Shown one piece after another: positions 26,158 through 34,351 of a stretch of 64,000 bases of DNA. The position numbers and the translations under genes were made by a program. The stretch comes from a methanogenic archaeon ISO4-H5 (GTDB taxonomy: Archaea; Thermoplasmatota; Thermoplasmata; Methanomassiliicoccales; Methanomethylophilaceae). The DNA is taken from assembly GCA_001560915.1 (NCBI GenBank), contig CP014214.1, positions 806,001-870,000 on the forward strand, read 5' to 3'. Position 1 is the first letter of the stretch, and the number at the start of each line of letters is the position of its first letter. Under the pieces are notes generated by a model that was not told the DNA's origin, searched no databases, and was given only the letters and a program-made list of their open reading frames with translations.

Positions 26158-26421
26158 CTGTTGTCATCTCCAGGTGGCCGCCCGCAAGGTGTGGTAATCG
26201 ATACGGGCGTACTTCTGTTTTCGAATGAGCCAGCAGTTGTTTTTACTGGCAGTATACGGTATGCATTTCTACTATTTAATACCGAAAAAACTAAATATTA
26301 GAAGTGCACACGAAACGGTGGTTTATTTAAATACTATTTCCACTGGAAACTAAAACAGGCGGTCGAGATTACCGCAGATCGGGGCCGTCACAAGTCATTC
26401 GGAGAATTGCCGAACGTTGTA
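26158..26421. other. Long non-coding right end of the insertion sequence
   Basis: This 264-bp stretch between transposase and terminal repeat has no gene. It carries the transposase promoter (TATTAAATAG on the minus strand near 26265-26279), an inverted repeat CGCCCG/CGGGCG near 26178-26208, and a 36-nt CRISPR-repeat-like sequence at 26321-26356. Such a long structured end is unusual for an IS5-type element. Confidence 0.6.
26321..26356 (+). repeat. Solitary 36-nt CRISPR-repeat-like sequence
   Basis: The 36 nt begin with GTTTATTTAAATAC and end with GGAAACTAAAAC. TTTCC-ACT-GGAAA forms a short hairpin just before the 3' tail CTAAAAC. The length, GTTT start, AAAC end and hairpin placement are CRISPR-repeat-like, and the 3' end recalls type VI-A repeats. 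There is only one copy in the window and no cas gene, so it is not an array. Confidence 0.25.
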
Positions 26422-26430
26422 ACGCTTAAG
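26422..26430 (+). repeat. Right target-site duplication of the insertion sequence
   Basis: ACGCTTAAG, identical to 25004-25012. Removing the element and one copy restores a plain intergenic sequence between mptE and the site-2 protease gene. Confidence 0.93.
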
Positions 26431-26481
26431 GCATAGTTCATATCCTTGTTTTGCTTACCTTCCGTCCGAAAGGGGTGACAT

Positions 26482-28011
26482 ATGAACACGACGGAACTTA
26501 TCCTTCTGATTCTCGTCATAATCTACATTCCCCTTTGGTTCATCGTATGGAAACATCCTGCGGCCCTCCGCCACGGGTTCGAGAAATACGGTCCGGCCAT
26601 CAAGATAAACACCCGCCTGGGTCTTGCATTCATAGACCGTTTCGGAAGGTACAAACGCTTCTGGCACTGGTGCGGGGTGTTCGCTCAGGTCGTATCATTC
26701 CTGCTGATGGTCATGATGGTCTTCATCATGGCCGTGGCAGTCTACAGGATGCCTCAGACCCTTACCAACGGAGGCCTCGGACTGGAATACGTTCTTGCCA
26801 TTCCCGGTCTGAATCCTCTGCTCCCGCTCTGGTACGGTCTTCTGGCACTTATCGTCGCATTGGTGTGCCACGAGCTTGCCCACGGCCTTCAGAGCCGTGC
26901 CAACGACATCGGTGTGGAGCATACCGGTCTGCTCTATGCAGTGGTTCCCTTGGGAGCATTCGTGGAACCCAAGCAGGAGGATGTGGAGAAGGCTCCCCGC
27001 CGGGCTCAGATAGATCTGTTCACCGCAGGTATAACCACCAACTTCGTCATCGCGGCAGTCTCGTTCCTTCTGTTCTCCGGCGTTATGCTCGGAGGTATAT
27101 CCTCCCCATACGGAGATAACGCAGCGGTCTACACCGAGGTTGCTGATTCTCCCGCATATTCGGCCGGCATTCCTGCCGGAGCACTTATTTTGGATATCAA
27201 CGGAGAACCTTTCTCCTACACCGAGGATTACACTGTTACCTCATACACCTGGAGCCCCGGAGAACTGGTCAGCGTACATTACCGTACGGCTGATACTGAA
27301 TCCACGGTCACCATGCCTTGGGGTCTCTACGTATCGAAGACGGTCAGCGGTTCCCCGGCAGACACAATACTGGACAAGAAGATTCTCTCTTCCATTACTA
27401 CTGCATCTGGCACTTACAAGTTCTATACCCAGCAGGCCTTCTCCAATTTCATGGGAACCACCCATCCTGGTGACACGGTAACTCTCAATTACACCGATCT
27501 TACAGGCTCTCCGCTCACCAGCACAGAGGTGAAACTGGGAACCTCAGGAAGCATCGGATATCTTGGAGTATATACGACAACCTCCGGAATGAACTTGATT
27601 ACCCCCAACATGCTGAAAAGCACTTCTGCCAACCCGTTCTACGGTGCTGATAGCATCACCGACTACGCCACCGGTATGCTCAGCTACATAGCACATCCGT
27701 TCAGCGGTCTCGACCCCATCCCCGACAGCGTACGCTGGTGGTACGGGGACCAGATGTTCGGGTTCTGGGAGATATGCAAAATCTTCTACTGGCTCTTCTG
27801 GCTCAACCTGATGCTGGGTGTGACCAATGCCCTGCCTGCTTATCCGTTCGACGGAGGATACGTGTTCCGCGGATGGGTCGACGCGCTCTATGAGAAATTG
27901 GGTCACAGGGACAAGGAAGAAAGGGAGAGACGTGCGGATGAGATAACCCGCAACGTTTCGACCCTGATGATATTCCTCTATGTCCTGCTGATCGTTGCGA
28001 TACTGATCTGA
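26482..28011 (+). CDS. Site-2-type intramembrane zinc protease (M50) with PDZ domain
   Basis: 509 residues. The zinc-binding HELAH lies at 130-134 within a membrane segment. The third ligand is in NALPAYPFDGG, with Asp457. A PDZ-like domain sits between them (about 215-330; YSAGIPAGALILDINGEPF). Several hydrophobic segments surround the motifs. Such proteases cleave membrane-bound regulators. The ATG at 26482 follows GGGGTGA. It starts 51 bp beyond the insertion sequence, so its promoter may have been changed by the insertion. Confidence 0.92.
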   Translation: MNTTELILLILVIIYIPLWFIVWKHPAALRHGFEKYGPAIKINTRLGLAFIDRFGRYKRFWHWCGVFAQVVSFLLMVMMVFIMAVAVYRMPQTLTNGGLGLEYVLAIPGLNPLLPLWYGLLALIVALVCHELAHGLQSRANDIGVEHTGLLYAVVPLGAFVEPKQEDVEKAPRRAQIDLFTAGITTNFVIAAVSFLLFSGVMLGGISSPYGDNAAVYTEVADSPAYSAGIPAGALILDINGEPFSYTEDYTVTSYTWSPGELVSVHYRTADTESTVTMPWGLYVSKTVSGSPADTILDKKILSSITTASGTYKFYTQQAFSNFMGTTHPGDTVTLNYTDLTGSPLTSTEVKLGTSGSIGYLGVYTTTSGMNLITPNMLKSTSANPFYGADSITDYATGMLSYIAHPFSGLDPIPDSVRWWYGDQMFGFWEICKIFYWLFWLNLMLGVTNALPAYPFDGGYVFRGWVDALYEKLGHRDKEERERRADEITRNVSTLMIFLYVLLIVAILI

Positions 28012-29013
28012 TCAGTGAAGCACTTTGGAGGACAGGTGCTGTTTCGGCTTGCATCCGGTGATGATATCGCTGGAGAAGTCGAAGAGAGTGCCCTTCTCGC
28101 CGTTGTAGGTGAGTTCGAGCTTCTTCGATTCGTTGACCTTACCGACCACCGCACCCTCGCACTTGACCTTCCTGAAGATCTCGATGATGCGTTCGGAGTT
28201 CTCGTGGGGACATGTGTAGACGAATCCGCATCCCTGATAGCAGAGGAGCCACCTGATGAAATCTGTGCAGTCCTTGGGTACGGGGATCTTGTTGAGATCG
28301 ACCTCGGCACCCATCTCGGAGGCTTCTAAAAGCATTCCGAGAGTACCAACAGAACCGGGGTTGCTCATGTCCTTTCCCGCATGTGCCAGCTTCTCGTCCG
28401 CGACAATGGCGGCGGCCTCCATCTGACGTTTCACGAGCTTGGGATCCTTGTCGAGGGTGGTGAGCCATGCGTAAGGGATGTTGTCGGGATAATGGCCGTC
28501 GAGATCCATGACGAAAACGATGTCGTCTCCGGGTTTGGCGGAGCAGCTGCGGATGAGGCATTCTTTCTTGACTTCACCGATGATGGATATGTCGATGGCG
28601 TGATAGTTGCAGTCGGGGTGGGTATGTCCACCGACGATGGGGACTCCGAACCTCCGGACTCCTTCTTCCATACCTCTCAGGAGCATGCCGCAGATGCGGT
28701 TATCGGACATGGAGACCACATCCACCATGGCGGTGGCGCGTCCTCCCATGGCTGCGATGTCGTTCACGTTCACAAGGACCGCGAAGTATCCTGCCATGTA
28801 GGGGTCGGACTGAACCAGGGATTCCATGATACCGTCGGTGGCGAAGAGGACGTAGCTGTCCCCCATCTCGATGGCTGCCGCATCCTCTCCCTCTGCCGCG
28901 GCGACGCGGGGGAAGGCATCGGTGGGCAGGAGGTCCACCACTTCATGGATCTTGCTCTTCCTGGTGACACCCGGGAAGTTCCTGATAGATTCGATTATGG
29001 TCTGGAGTTCCAT
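28012..29013 (-). CDS. mmp2: Methanogenesis marker protein 2 (AIR synthase-related)
   Basis: 333 residues of the PurM/SelD-like ATP-binding fold. The patterns AGYFAVLVNVNDIAAMGG, VGGHTHPD, DNIPYAW and SNPGSVGTLGMLLEASEMGAEVDL match methanogenesis marker 2 (COG2144), present in nearly all methanogens. Its exact reaction is unknown. The ATG at 29013 is preferred to an upstream start at 29043 because GGTG precedes it and it gives the family N-terminus. It converges tail-to-tail with the protease gene with no gap. Confidence 0.9.
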   Translation of the reverse strand: MELQTIIESIRNFPGVTRKSKIHEVVDLLPTDAFPRVAAAEGEDAAAIEMGDSYVLFATDGIMESLVQSDPYMAGYFAVLVNVNDIAAMGGRATAMVDVVSMSDNRICGMLLRGMEEGVRRFGVPIVGGHTHPDCNYHAIDISIIGEVKKECLIRSCSAKPGDDIVFVMDLDGHYPDNIPYAWLTTLDKDPKLVKRQMEAAAIVADEKLAHAGKDMSNPGSVGTLGMLLEASEMGAEVDLNKIPVPKDCTDFIRWLLCYQGCGFVYTCPHENSERIIEIFRKVKCEGAVVGKVNESKKLELTYNGEKGTLFDFSSDIITGCKPKQHLSSKVLH

Positions 29014-29085
29014 TTTCACCACTCTGCAACCTTTGATCTGCAATGCCGTGATATCTCAAACCACGTTAAATAGTATCCTCTCGAG

Positions 29086-29886
29086 TCAGTTAATCACACA
29101 GAGGTTGATTCTGAGACGGTGGCTGGCCACGGCGGCCGCATGAGAGTCCCCGCCGAGCGCTTTTCTCATATCAGTGAAGAGTTCAGTGCCGTGTTTGGCC
29201 AAAGCCGAAACTACACGCCCATGGTCCTTGTAGAGTGTCTCTGCGAGGTCCGAGAACCTGTCGCCGCGGAGTGAGCCGTAGCATTCCTCCTTCGCGGCAC
29301 CCATGCTGAATTTCTGCGGATCGAGGATGTAATAGGAAACAACCCCGTCTACCAGGCCGTCCATCATATCCTCGTCCCAAACAGGTCTGTCGCGGCAGTA
29401 GAGTATCTTGCCGTCTGACAGGAGGTAGAATCCTTCGTAATCATCCTCGAAGAGATCCTGTCCGCCGATGGGGCCGCCGAAGACATTGATGCCCCTGGTG
29501 CGCAGTTTGCGGATCAGATTCTGTATGCGTAGGAGTTCGAACCTCTCCTTGTTCTCGAGGATCCTGTCGATGGCCTCGTCGCGGTCCGGCTGTTCGGCGG
29601 CATCGGATATGCGGAGGATTATCTTCCCGTGTCCGCGGGATGCGATCTCGTCTGCCAGCTGGGAGAACGGGGCCCCGGGCTCATAGCGGAAGAGGAAACG
29701 TTCCTTCTCGGCCCCGTTCGAGAGGCTGAACACCGCAGTCTCGGCACATCCTTCTTCTTTATCGGTGCATTTGACGACCGTATTGTCCCCGAGGGCGTAA
29801 TAACCTTCCCAGTAATCCTCCGAGAGTATCTGCTGAGAGATGCCTTTGGGGCGAACAGCGTTCTTCTTCGATCTTCTCGCACACAA
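29086..29886 (-). CDS. Protein of unknown function
   Basis: A frame of 266 residues with no family I recognise. The sequence is mixed charged and hydrophobic, without signal peptide or membrane segments. Two related stretches, YYALGDNTVVKCTDKEEG and FYLLSDGKILYCRDRP, each preceded by EDYW/EDDY, suggest an internal duplication of about 120 residues. The only start that fits is TTG at 29886, just after an in-frame stop, so the true start is uncertain. It is divergent from the kinase gene at 29984. Confidence 0.6.
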   Translation of the reverse strand: MCARRSKKNAVRPKGISQQILSEDYWEGYYALGDNTVVKCTDKEEGCAETAVFSLSNGAEKERFLFRYEPGAPFSQLADEIASRGHGKIILRISDAAEQPDRDEAIDRILENKERFELLRIQNLIRKLRTRGINVFGGPIGGQDLFEDDYEGFYLLSDGKILYCRDRPVWDEDMMDGLVDGVVSYYILDPQKFSMGAAKEECYGSLRGDRFSDLAETLYKDHGRVVSALAKHGTELFTDMRKALGGDSHAAAVASHRLRINLCVIN

Positions 29887-29983
29887 TTCAAATCGGACAC
29901 GTATGGCTTAACCAACTAATAGAAGTTAGTACATGCATATAAGCAGGGAAGGGGATGCCCTTTTGGGAGAGAGGTGACCAGAC

Positions 29984-31390
29984 ATGATACCGGTGTGGAA
30001 GAAATACGGCATTGGAATGGTCATGCTCCTCGGCCTTCTGTTCATTTATTCGATATATCTCCTTACCATAAACCGCTTAGGCGATTTCGATACCCTGGCG
30101 GTGACCAAGATGGCTCTTGCCGTCTGCGGTATGGGATTATGCGTAATGCTCATTCTGACCTTCTTGCTCGATACCAAGATCGACCTCGGAGCGATATTCT
30201 TCCTCGTGATGATCATAGCCGATTTCTTCGCACTGATGACCAATCTAATCGATGCTTCGTTCATCGGGAGCAGTTCGTATGCCTGGCTCATCACGATTTC
30301 GCAGTATGCAAACCCTGCGCTCATCTACAGTATTATGCTGTTCTCATGGATGTATATCGCTTATATCAGCGGACCCCGGGGAAGGATGAGTATGAGGTTT
30401 GATGCGATAATCTCCGTGATCTTCGCATTCGGAATGGCGCTACTCTTCGTCAATATCTTCACCGGATACCTATTCACCGTCACCAAGGATGCTCTCCTGG
30501 TCTACGGACCTTTGAAGTGGCTGCTGATGGTGCCTACCGTATCAATGGTGGTGGTAGGTATATTCGGTACATACGCACTCGTCCGCGGCAAGCGTAAGAA
30601 ACTGGCATTGGCCGTCCTCATAATGGCGCCGGTCACATCGATGCTGCTGGACCTCTATTTCAGTCCTGTAGGAACCACCAACGAGATATTCTGTCTCGCA
30701 CTGCTCATCATCTACGGTAATTTCTACGTGGGTAGGAGCCAGGAACTCATCCTGAAGGAAGCGGAGCTCATGGAGCAGAGGGCGAAGATCCTCATCTCTC
30801 AGATCCAGCCCCACTTCCTGTATAACTCCCTGACCTCTATCATGAACATCAAGGGAAACCCCCCAGCTACCCGTGAGGCCATCTCGGAATTCGGGCTGTA
30901 TCTCAGAGGAAACATGGATTCCCTGAAGAAGAGCGGACCCGTCATGCTCCGTGATGAACTCGACCACGTGGAGACGTTCATCATCCTGCAGAAACTGGAG
31001 TGGGGGGACAAACTCGGATACAAGCTGGACATCAAGGTCAAAGATATCCTTGTTCCTGCCCAGACCCTCCAGATTCTTGTCGCTTACTGCATAGATTACG
31101 GACTGAAGCCTTCGGACGGCGGCACCATCTATGTGAATTCCTGGATTGCAGGCTCCAATTATGTGATAACAGTCGGTCATGACGGCAAGAGGTTCGACAC
31201 CTCCGCTCTGGATCAAGATGACTCGACATACCCGGGGGAGATGACATTCAACAGAATCAGCAACCGTCTTGCCGACCTGGTCGGCGGTAAAATCGAGATG
31301 TTCCGCAGGGACGGAGGCGGTAATCTGTTCCGTATCCTCATCCCGATTCCCAGGAAGACCCATACACGTCCATCTTATCAGGAGAGATGA
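29984..31390 (+). CDS. LytS-type membrane histidine kinase with degenerate ATP site
   Basis: 468 residues. Six or seven hydrophobic segments (about 10-250) precede a His_kinase (PF06580) module. The phosphoacceptor motif QIQPHFLYNSL is intact with His277. The ATP-binding N box is lost: VENAIKHG of its paralogue reads VAYCIDYG (366-373). The G1 motif DDGxGF reads HDGKRF (399-404). It can probably accept phosphate but not bind ATP. It is a paralogue of the kinase at 32903-34303. It overlaps the next gene by 4 bp. GAGAGGTGA precedes the ATG. Confidence 0.88.
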   Translation: MIPVWKKYGIGMVMLLGLLFIYSIYLLTINRLGDFDTLAVTKMALAVCGMGLCVMLILTFLLDTKIDLGAIFFLVMIIADFFALMTNLIDASFIGSSSYAWLITISQYANPALIYSIMLFSWMYIAYISGPRGRMSMRFDAIISVIFAFGMALLFVNIFTGYLFTVTKDALLVYGPLKWLLMVPTVSMVVVGIFGTYALVRGKRKKLALAVLIMAPVTSMLLDLYFSPVGTTNEIFCLALLIIYGNFYVGRSQELILKEAELMEQRAKILISQIQPHFLYNSLTSIMNIKGNPPATREAISEFGLYLRGNMDSLKKSGPVMLRDELDHVETFIILQKLEWGDKLGYKLDIKVKDILVPAQTLQILVAYCIDYGLKPSDGGTIYVNSWIAGSNYVITVGHDGKRFDTSALDQDDSTYPGEMTFNRISNRLADLVGGKIEMFRRDGGGNLFRILIPIPRKTHTRPSYQER

Positions 31391-32118
31391 AGATGATCCC
31401 TTCTGATCAGGAGATTGATGCTTGTCTGAACGGATTGAAAAGGTTCGATGTTACCTCTCCTGTACCCACGGTTCCGATTATTATCGGGGATGGATCCATC
31501 GCCGCTTTGAAGGACTTCGCCGATACCGTCGGAATCCGTCTTTTCTTCGTGGAAAGGACCTTCGTGGACCGCGACCATCTCAAGATAACCCCTGACCATC
31601 TCAAAGGTCTGGGTCTTGACATTCTGGGCGGGGTTCAGCTCGATTCCCATGTATACAACCGCGACATGGATGCCATCGATCTCTCGGCTCCTGCTGAGAT
31701 CAGGATCTATGTTCTGTACGAGGGCAGACCGTTCGGAATCATAGCCGACAATCCCGATCTGAAACCCCTGCTCTCGCTGAGGCCCGAAGACCGCGTCGCG
31801 GAGTTTGTCGAAGCCCGCAGGGCCAAGGCCCGGGAACGCATATCGCTCGATGTGAAGAAAGCGGACCCGGTCCACGAGAAGTTCTCGGAAACTCTGGTCC
31901 TGGACCGCCAGTTCCGTGCATTGACCGATGATTACGAGCGGTTCCAGTACGTCATGAAGATCGCCCGCAGGCCCGGTAACGATGCATTCAAGAAATCTAT
32001 TTTCAAAGCCGACGGTAGCGGATTCTCCATGGATCTCATCCGCCGCGTGTTATCCATCTGCGAGGAGAAGACGGGGGATGCCCCCGCCGAGACCAGGCAG
32101 ATGGTTTTCAGGGATTGA
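31387..32118 (+). CDS. Protein of unknown function coupled to the kinase gene
   Basis: 243 residues, no recognised family. The start overlaps the kinase stop (ATGA), so the two are translated together. Visible features are IPSDQEIDACLNGLKRF near the start, VPIIIGDGSIAALKDFADTVG, a middle part rich in beta-strand patterns (AEIRIYVLYEGRPFGIIAD), and a basic, probably helical C-terminal half. No signal peptide or membrane segment. Its place suggests a role in the same signalling route. Confidence 0.7.
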   Translation: MKMIPSDQEIDACLNGLKRFDVTSPVPTVPIIIGDGSIAALKDFADTVGIRLFFVERTFVDRDHLKITPDHLKGLGLDILGGVQLDSHVYNRDMDAIDLSAPAEIRIYVLYEGRPFGIIADNPDLKPLLSLRPEDRVAEFVEARRAKARERISLDVKKADPVHEKFSETLVLDRQFRALTDDYERFQYVMKIARRPGNDAFKKSIFKADGSGFSMDLIRRVLSICEEKTGDAPAETRQMVFRD

Positions 32119-32901
32119 TCACCTGTAGAACTGCTGAATGGATTTCTCGGCCCAGGGATACTGGGTCATGTATTCGCCGTAGAAGTTGTTGAACGCGTTC
32201 GGCAGGCCTTTGAGGTAGTCGTATGCATCGCAGCTGAAGTTGTCGGGGATGACGGAGTATTCGCTCCTGTCAAGGTTGACGATGCTTTCCGCATGGGCCT
32301 CCTCCAGGGTCTTCTGGAGTTCCTTGACGACCTTGGTGAGATAGTCCTGGGACTTCCTGGTGAACGCATCATCCTGGAGAAGCACGCTGCACAGTTCCCT
32401 CCTGGTGACGGCAGATCCTTTGCGGTCCACAAGATATGCAAGGAGCTCCTTCGCGAGTTTCCTCGAGAAGTGCAGGGTCTCGCCGTCGACGAATAGTTCG
32501 AAGTTTCCGAAGGTGCGGACGAAGATGCGCTTGTCGGTGGTCTCGACGGGGTTACGGAGATTCTCCAGCTCCCTTCTGACAAGACGTGTCGAGATGGGTT
32601 TCGTGATGTATCCGCTGGCATGCAGCGAGAACGCGTCGGGTGCGTATTCGGAGTAACCGGTGGAGAAGACGATGTTCACGCGGACGTTGATTGCTTTGAG
32701 TTTCTTAGCTAAATCAAGTCCGGACATGCCGGGCATACGGACGTCGAGGAACGCGATGTCCGGAGGGTTCTCTGTGGCGAACTTCAGCGCCTCCGTAGGA
32801 GAGTTGAATGCATTGATCTCCGCATCCTTCTCGCATTCGCCGATCGCGGTCACAAGGACATCGAGGGCATCTTCCTCATCATCTACTGCAAGTATTCTCA
32901 T
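32119..32901 (-). CDS. Response regulator with SARP-like winged-helix output
   Basis: 260 residues. The receiver domain (1-120) has all key residues: acidic pair Asp7/Asp8, phospho-acceptor Asp53 in FLDVRMPG, Thr81 and Lys101. An OmpR/SARP-type winged helix follows (about 123-200; FVRTFGNFELFVDGETLHFSRKLAKELLAYL), then a short BTAD-like helical tail (CDAYDYLKGLPNAFNNFYGEY). REC-SARP regulators are usual in bacteria. The gene lies directly behind the kinase at 32903-34303 and meets the coupled unknown gene tail-to-tail with no gap. Confidence 0.92.
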   Translation of the reverse strand: MRILAVDDEEDALDVLVTAIGECEKDAEINAFNSPTEALKFATENPPDIAFLDVRMPGMSGLDLAKKLKAINVRVNIVFSTGYSEYAPDAFSLHASGYITKPISTRLVRRELENLRNPVETTDKRIFVRTFGNFELFVDGETLHFSRKLAKELLAYLVDRKGSAVTRRELCSVLLQDDAFTRKSQDYLTKVVKELQKTLEEAHAESIVNLDRSEYSVIPDNFSCDAYDYLKGLPNAFNNFYGEYMTQYPWAEKSIQQFYR

Positions 32902-32902
32902 T

Positions 32903-34303
32903 TTATCTCATCTCCCCCCCCCCCATTGAGGTTCTGGGGATGGTTATCTTTACCATCGTGCCACGGCCGATCTCGCTCCGGATGGACAGTTTTCCGTTGG
33001 ACATCTCTTCCAGGCGCTGTTTCACGTTCGCCAGTCCGATGTGGCTCCTGTCATCCTCGTTCAGAGGTTTGGATACATCGAAACCGACCCCGTCATCCGA
33101 TATCGTTATGACATGTCCCTGTGCGGTGAGGCGGGTCGCAATCTCCACCGTGCCTCCGCCCTCTTTAACAGTCACACCGTGCTTGATGGCGTTCTCCACG
33201 AGCATCTGCAGGGTGAGTGCGGGTATTTGGAACGACGTATCCCTGATGTCATAACGCACGTTTAATTTTTCCTTGAATCTGAGCTTCTCCAGGTCGACGT
33301 AGGTCCTCACATGTTTCATCTCGGTGGCGAACGGAACCGTTTCGATCTGACCTAGGGTCTTGAGGTTTCCGCGCATGTAGTTGGAGAAGTGTTCGATGGC
33401 GGACACGGTCTCCGGCGGGTTACCCTCTATGTTCTTGATGGATTCCAGGGTGCGGGTCAGGACCTCGGGCTGGATATGGGCGATCATCATGGAGACCTTC
33501 CTCTCGGTGATTTCCGCATTCTTCCTGGTGATCTCCTGACCTTTCTCCACGTAGAAGTTTCCGTAAATGAGAATCAGAGAGAACAGCATTGCGATGTAAA
33601 TGACCCCGATACCGTAGAAGAAGTACTGGACCAGGGCACCTGCGATAGGCATGAGCGCGTAACTGTACAGTCCGATCTTCTTCTTGGATCCCTTTACATA
33701 ACGGTAAACGGCTATGGTGTTGAGCCCTATCATGCAGATAGGGGCGATCAACGATATCCAGTAGGTGTCGGCGCGTGCATAGAGTCCTGTCTCAGGGTCT
33801 ATCGTGAACACGGCCGAGGTCCAAGGGTTGGTGAGGATTATGCACAATCCTAGGAGCAGGATCGTATAATGGACGATCTCGATACCCCTCATCCAGCTAT
33901 CCCGTGTATCTGCCAGGTGCTTCACGTAAAGCCAGAACGTGACCAGGACCAGCAGGACGAATCCGTAGTTGTAATAGTTGATGATGTTGTTGAGAACGAC
34001 CTGGTTCGGGTTTCCGTCGACCATCCAGCTCTCGAAATCCCAGAAGAGCAGCATGCTCTCGAGGGTGATGAACGCCATGAAATAGATGGTACCGACATTG
34101 ATGCGGTGATCGAAAAGGATGGTTATGAACAGGAGGATACAGACCGCCATCCCGAAAATATCCATCGATTGGTTGACCACGACGTAGTACGGTCTGACCG
34201 AATAGATCGCATCAGCGTACTGTCTGCTGGTCACGATGAGCATCAGGGCGAGGACCGCCATGGAGATGTATCCCACCTTGCTCCAGTCCGTAACCTTGAC
34301 CAT
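32903..34303 (-). CDS. LytS-type membrane histidine kinase lacking the phosphoacceptor His
   Basis: 466 residues with the same layout as the kinase at 29984-31390. The ATP-binding part is intact: VENAIKHG with Glu370 and Asn371, DDGVGFD from Asp403, and HIGLANVKQRLE. In the phosphoacceptor motif QIQPHFLYN becomes HIQPEVLTR, with Glu280 in place of the His. Self-phosphorylation at this site is therefore not possible. A run of 11 G lies eight codons before the end. The stop is 2 bp before the response regulator start. Confidence 0.88.
   Translation of the reverse strand: MVKVTDWSKVGYISMAVLALMLIVTSRQYADAIYSVRPYYVVVNQSMDIFGMAVCILLFITILFDHRINVGTIYFMAFITLESMLLFWDFESWMVDGNPNQVVLNNIINYYNYGFVLLVLVTFWLYVKHLADTRDSWMRGIEIVHYTILLLGLCIILTNPWTSAVFTIDPETGLYARADTYWISLIAPICMIGLNTIAVYRYVKGSKKKIGLYSYALMPIAGALVQYFFYGIGVIYIAMLFSLILIYGNFYVEKGQEITRKNAEITERKVSMMIAHIQPEVLTRTLESIKNIEGNPPETVSAIEHFSNYMRGNLKTLGQIETVPFATEMKHVRTYVDLEKLRFKEKLNVRYDIRDTSFQIPALTLQMLVENAIKHGVTVKEGGGTVEIATRLTAQGHVITISDDGVGFDVSKPLNEDDRSHIGLANVKQRLEEMSNGKLSIRSEIGRGTMVKITIPRTSMGGGEMR
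32914..32924 (-). repeat. Homopolymer of eleven G near the kinase 3' end
   Basis: On the coding strand 11 consecutive G encode part of the ending SMGGGEMR. Such tracts slip easily. A change of length would swap only the last few residues and move the stop toward or into the response regulator start, so it could alter translational coupling. Confidence 0.8.
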
Positions 34304-34351
34304 ACTCAGTCCCCGCGTTGAGTATGGATTTCATCGGTAAAAAAGAATTCT

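Larger units (their letters stand above)
25013..26421 (-). mobile_element. Complete IS5-family (IS903-like) insertion sequence, 1409 bp
   Basis: The element is bounded by an 11-bp perfect terminal inverted repeat (TACAACGTTCG at 25013-25023 and its complement at 26411-26421) with a weaker match continuing inward (AATT shared). A 9-bp direct repeat, ACGCTTAAG, flanks it. It encodes one intact transposase. The 9-bp duplication and transposase pattern fit the IS903 branch of IS5. The exact repeat ends and intact frame suggest recent, possibly active insertion. The 264-bp region at its right end is unusually long and structured. Confidence 0.93.

Noticed and set aside
26321-26421. A CRISPR array
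   Set aside because: Only one repeat-like unit is present and there is no cas gene in the window.
32903-32925. Programmed frameshift fusing kinase and regulator at the G run
   Set aside because: Shifted frames meet stops within a few codons and do not lead into the regulator frame.
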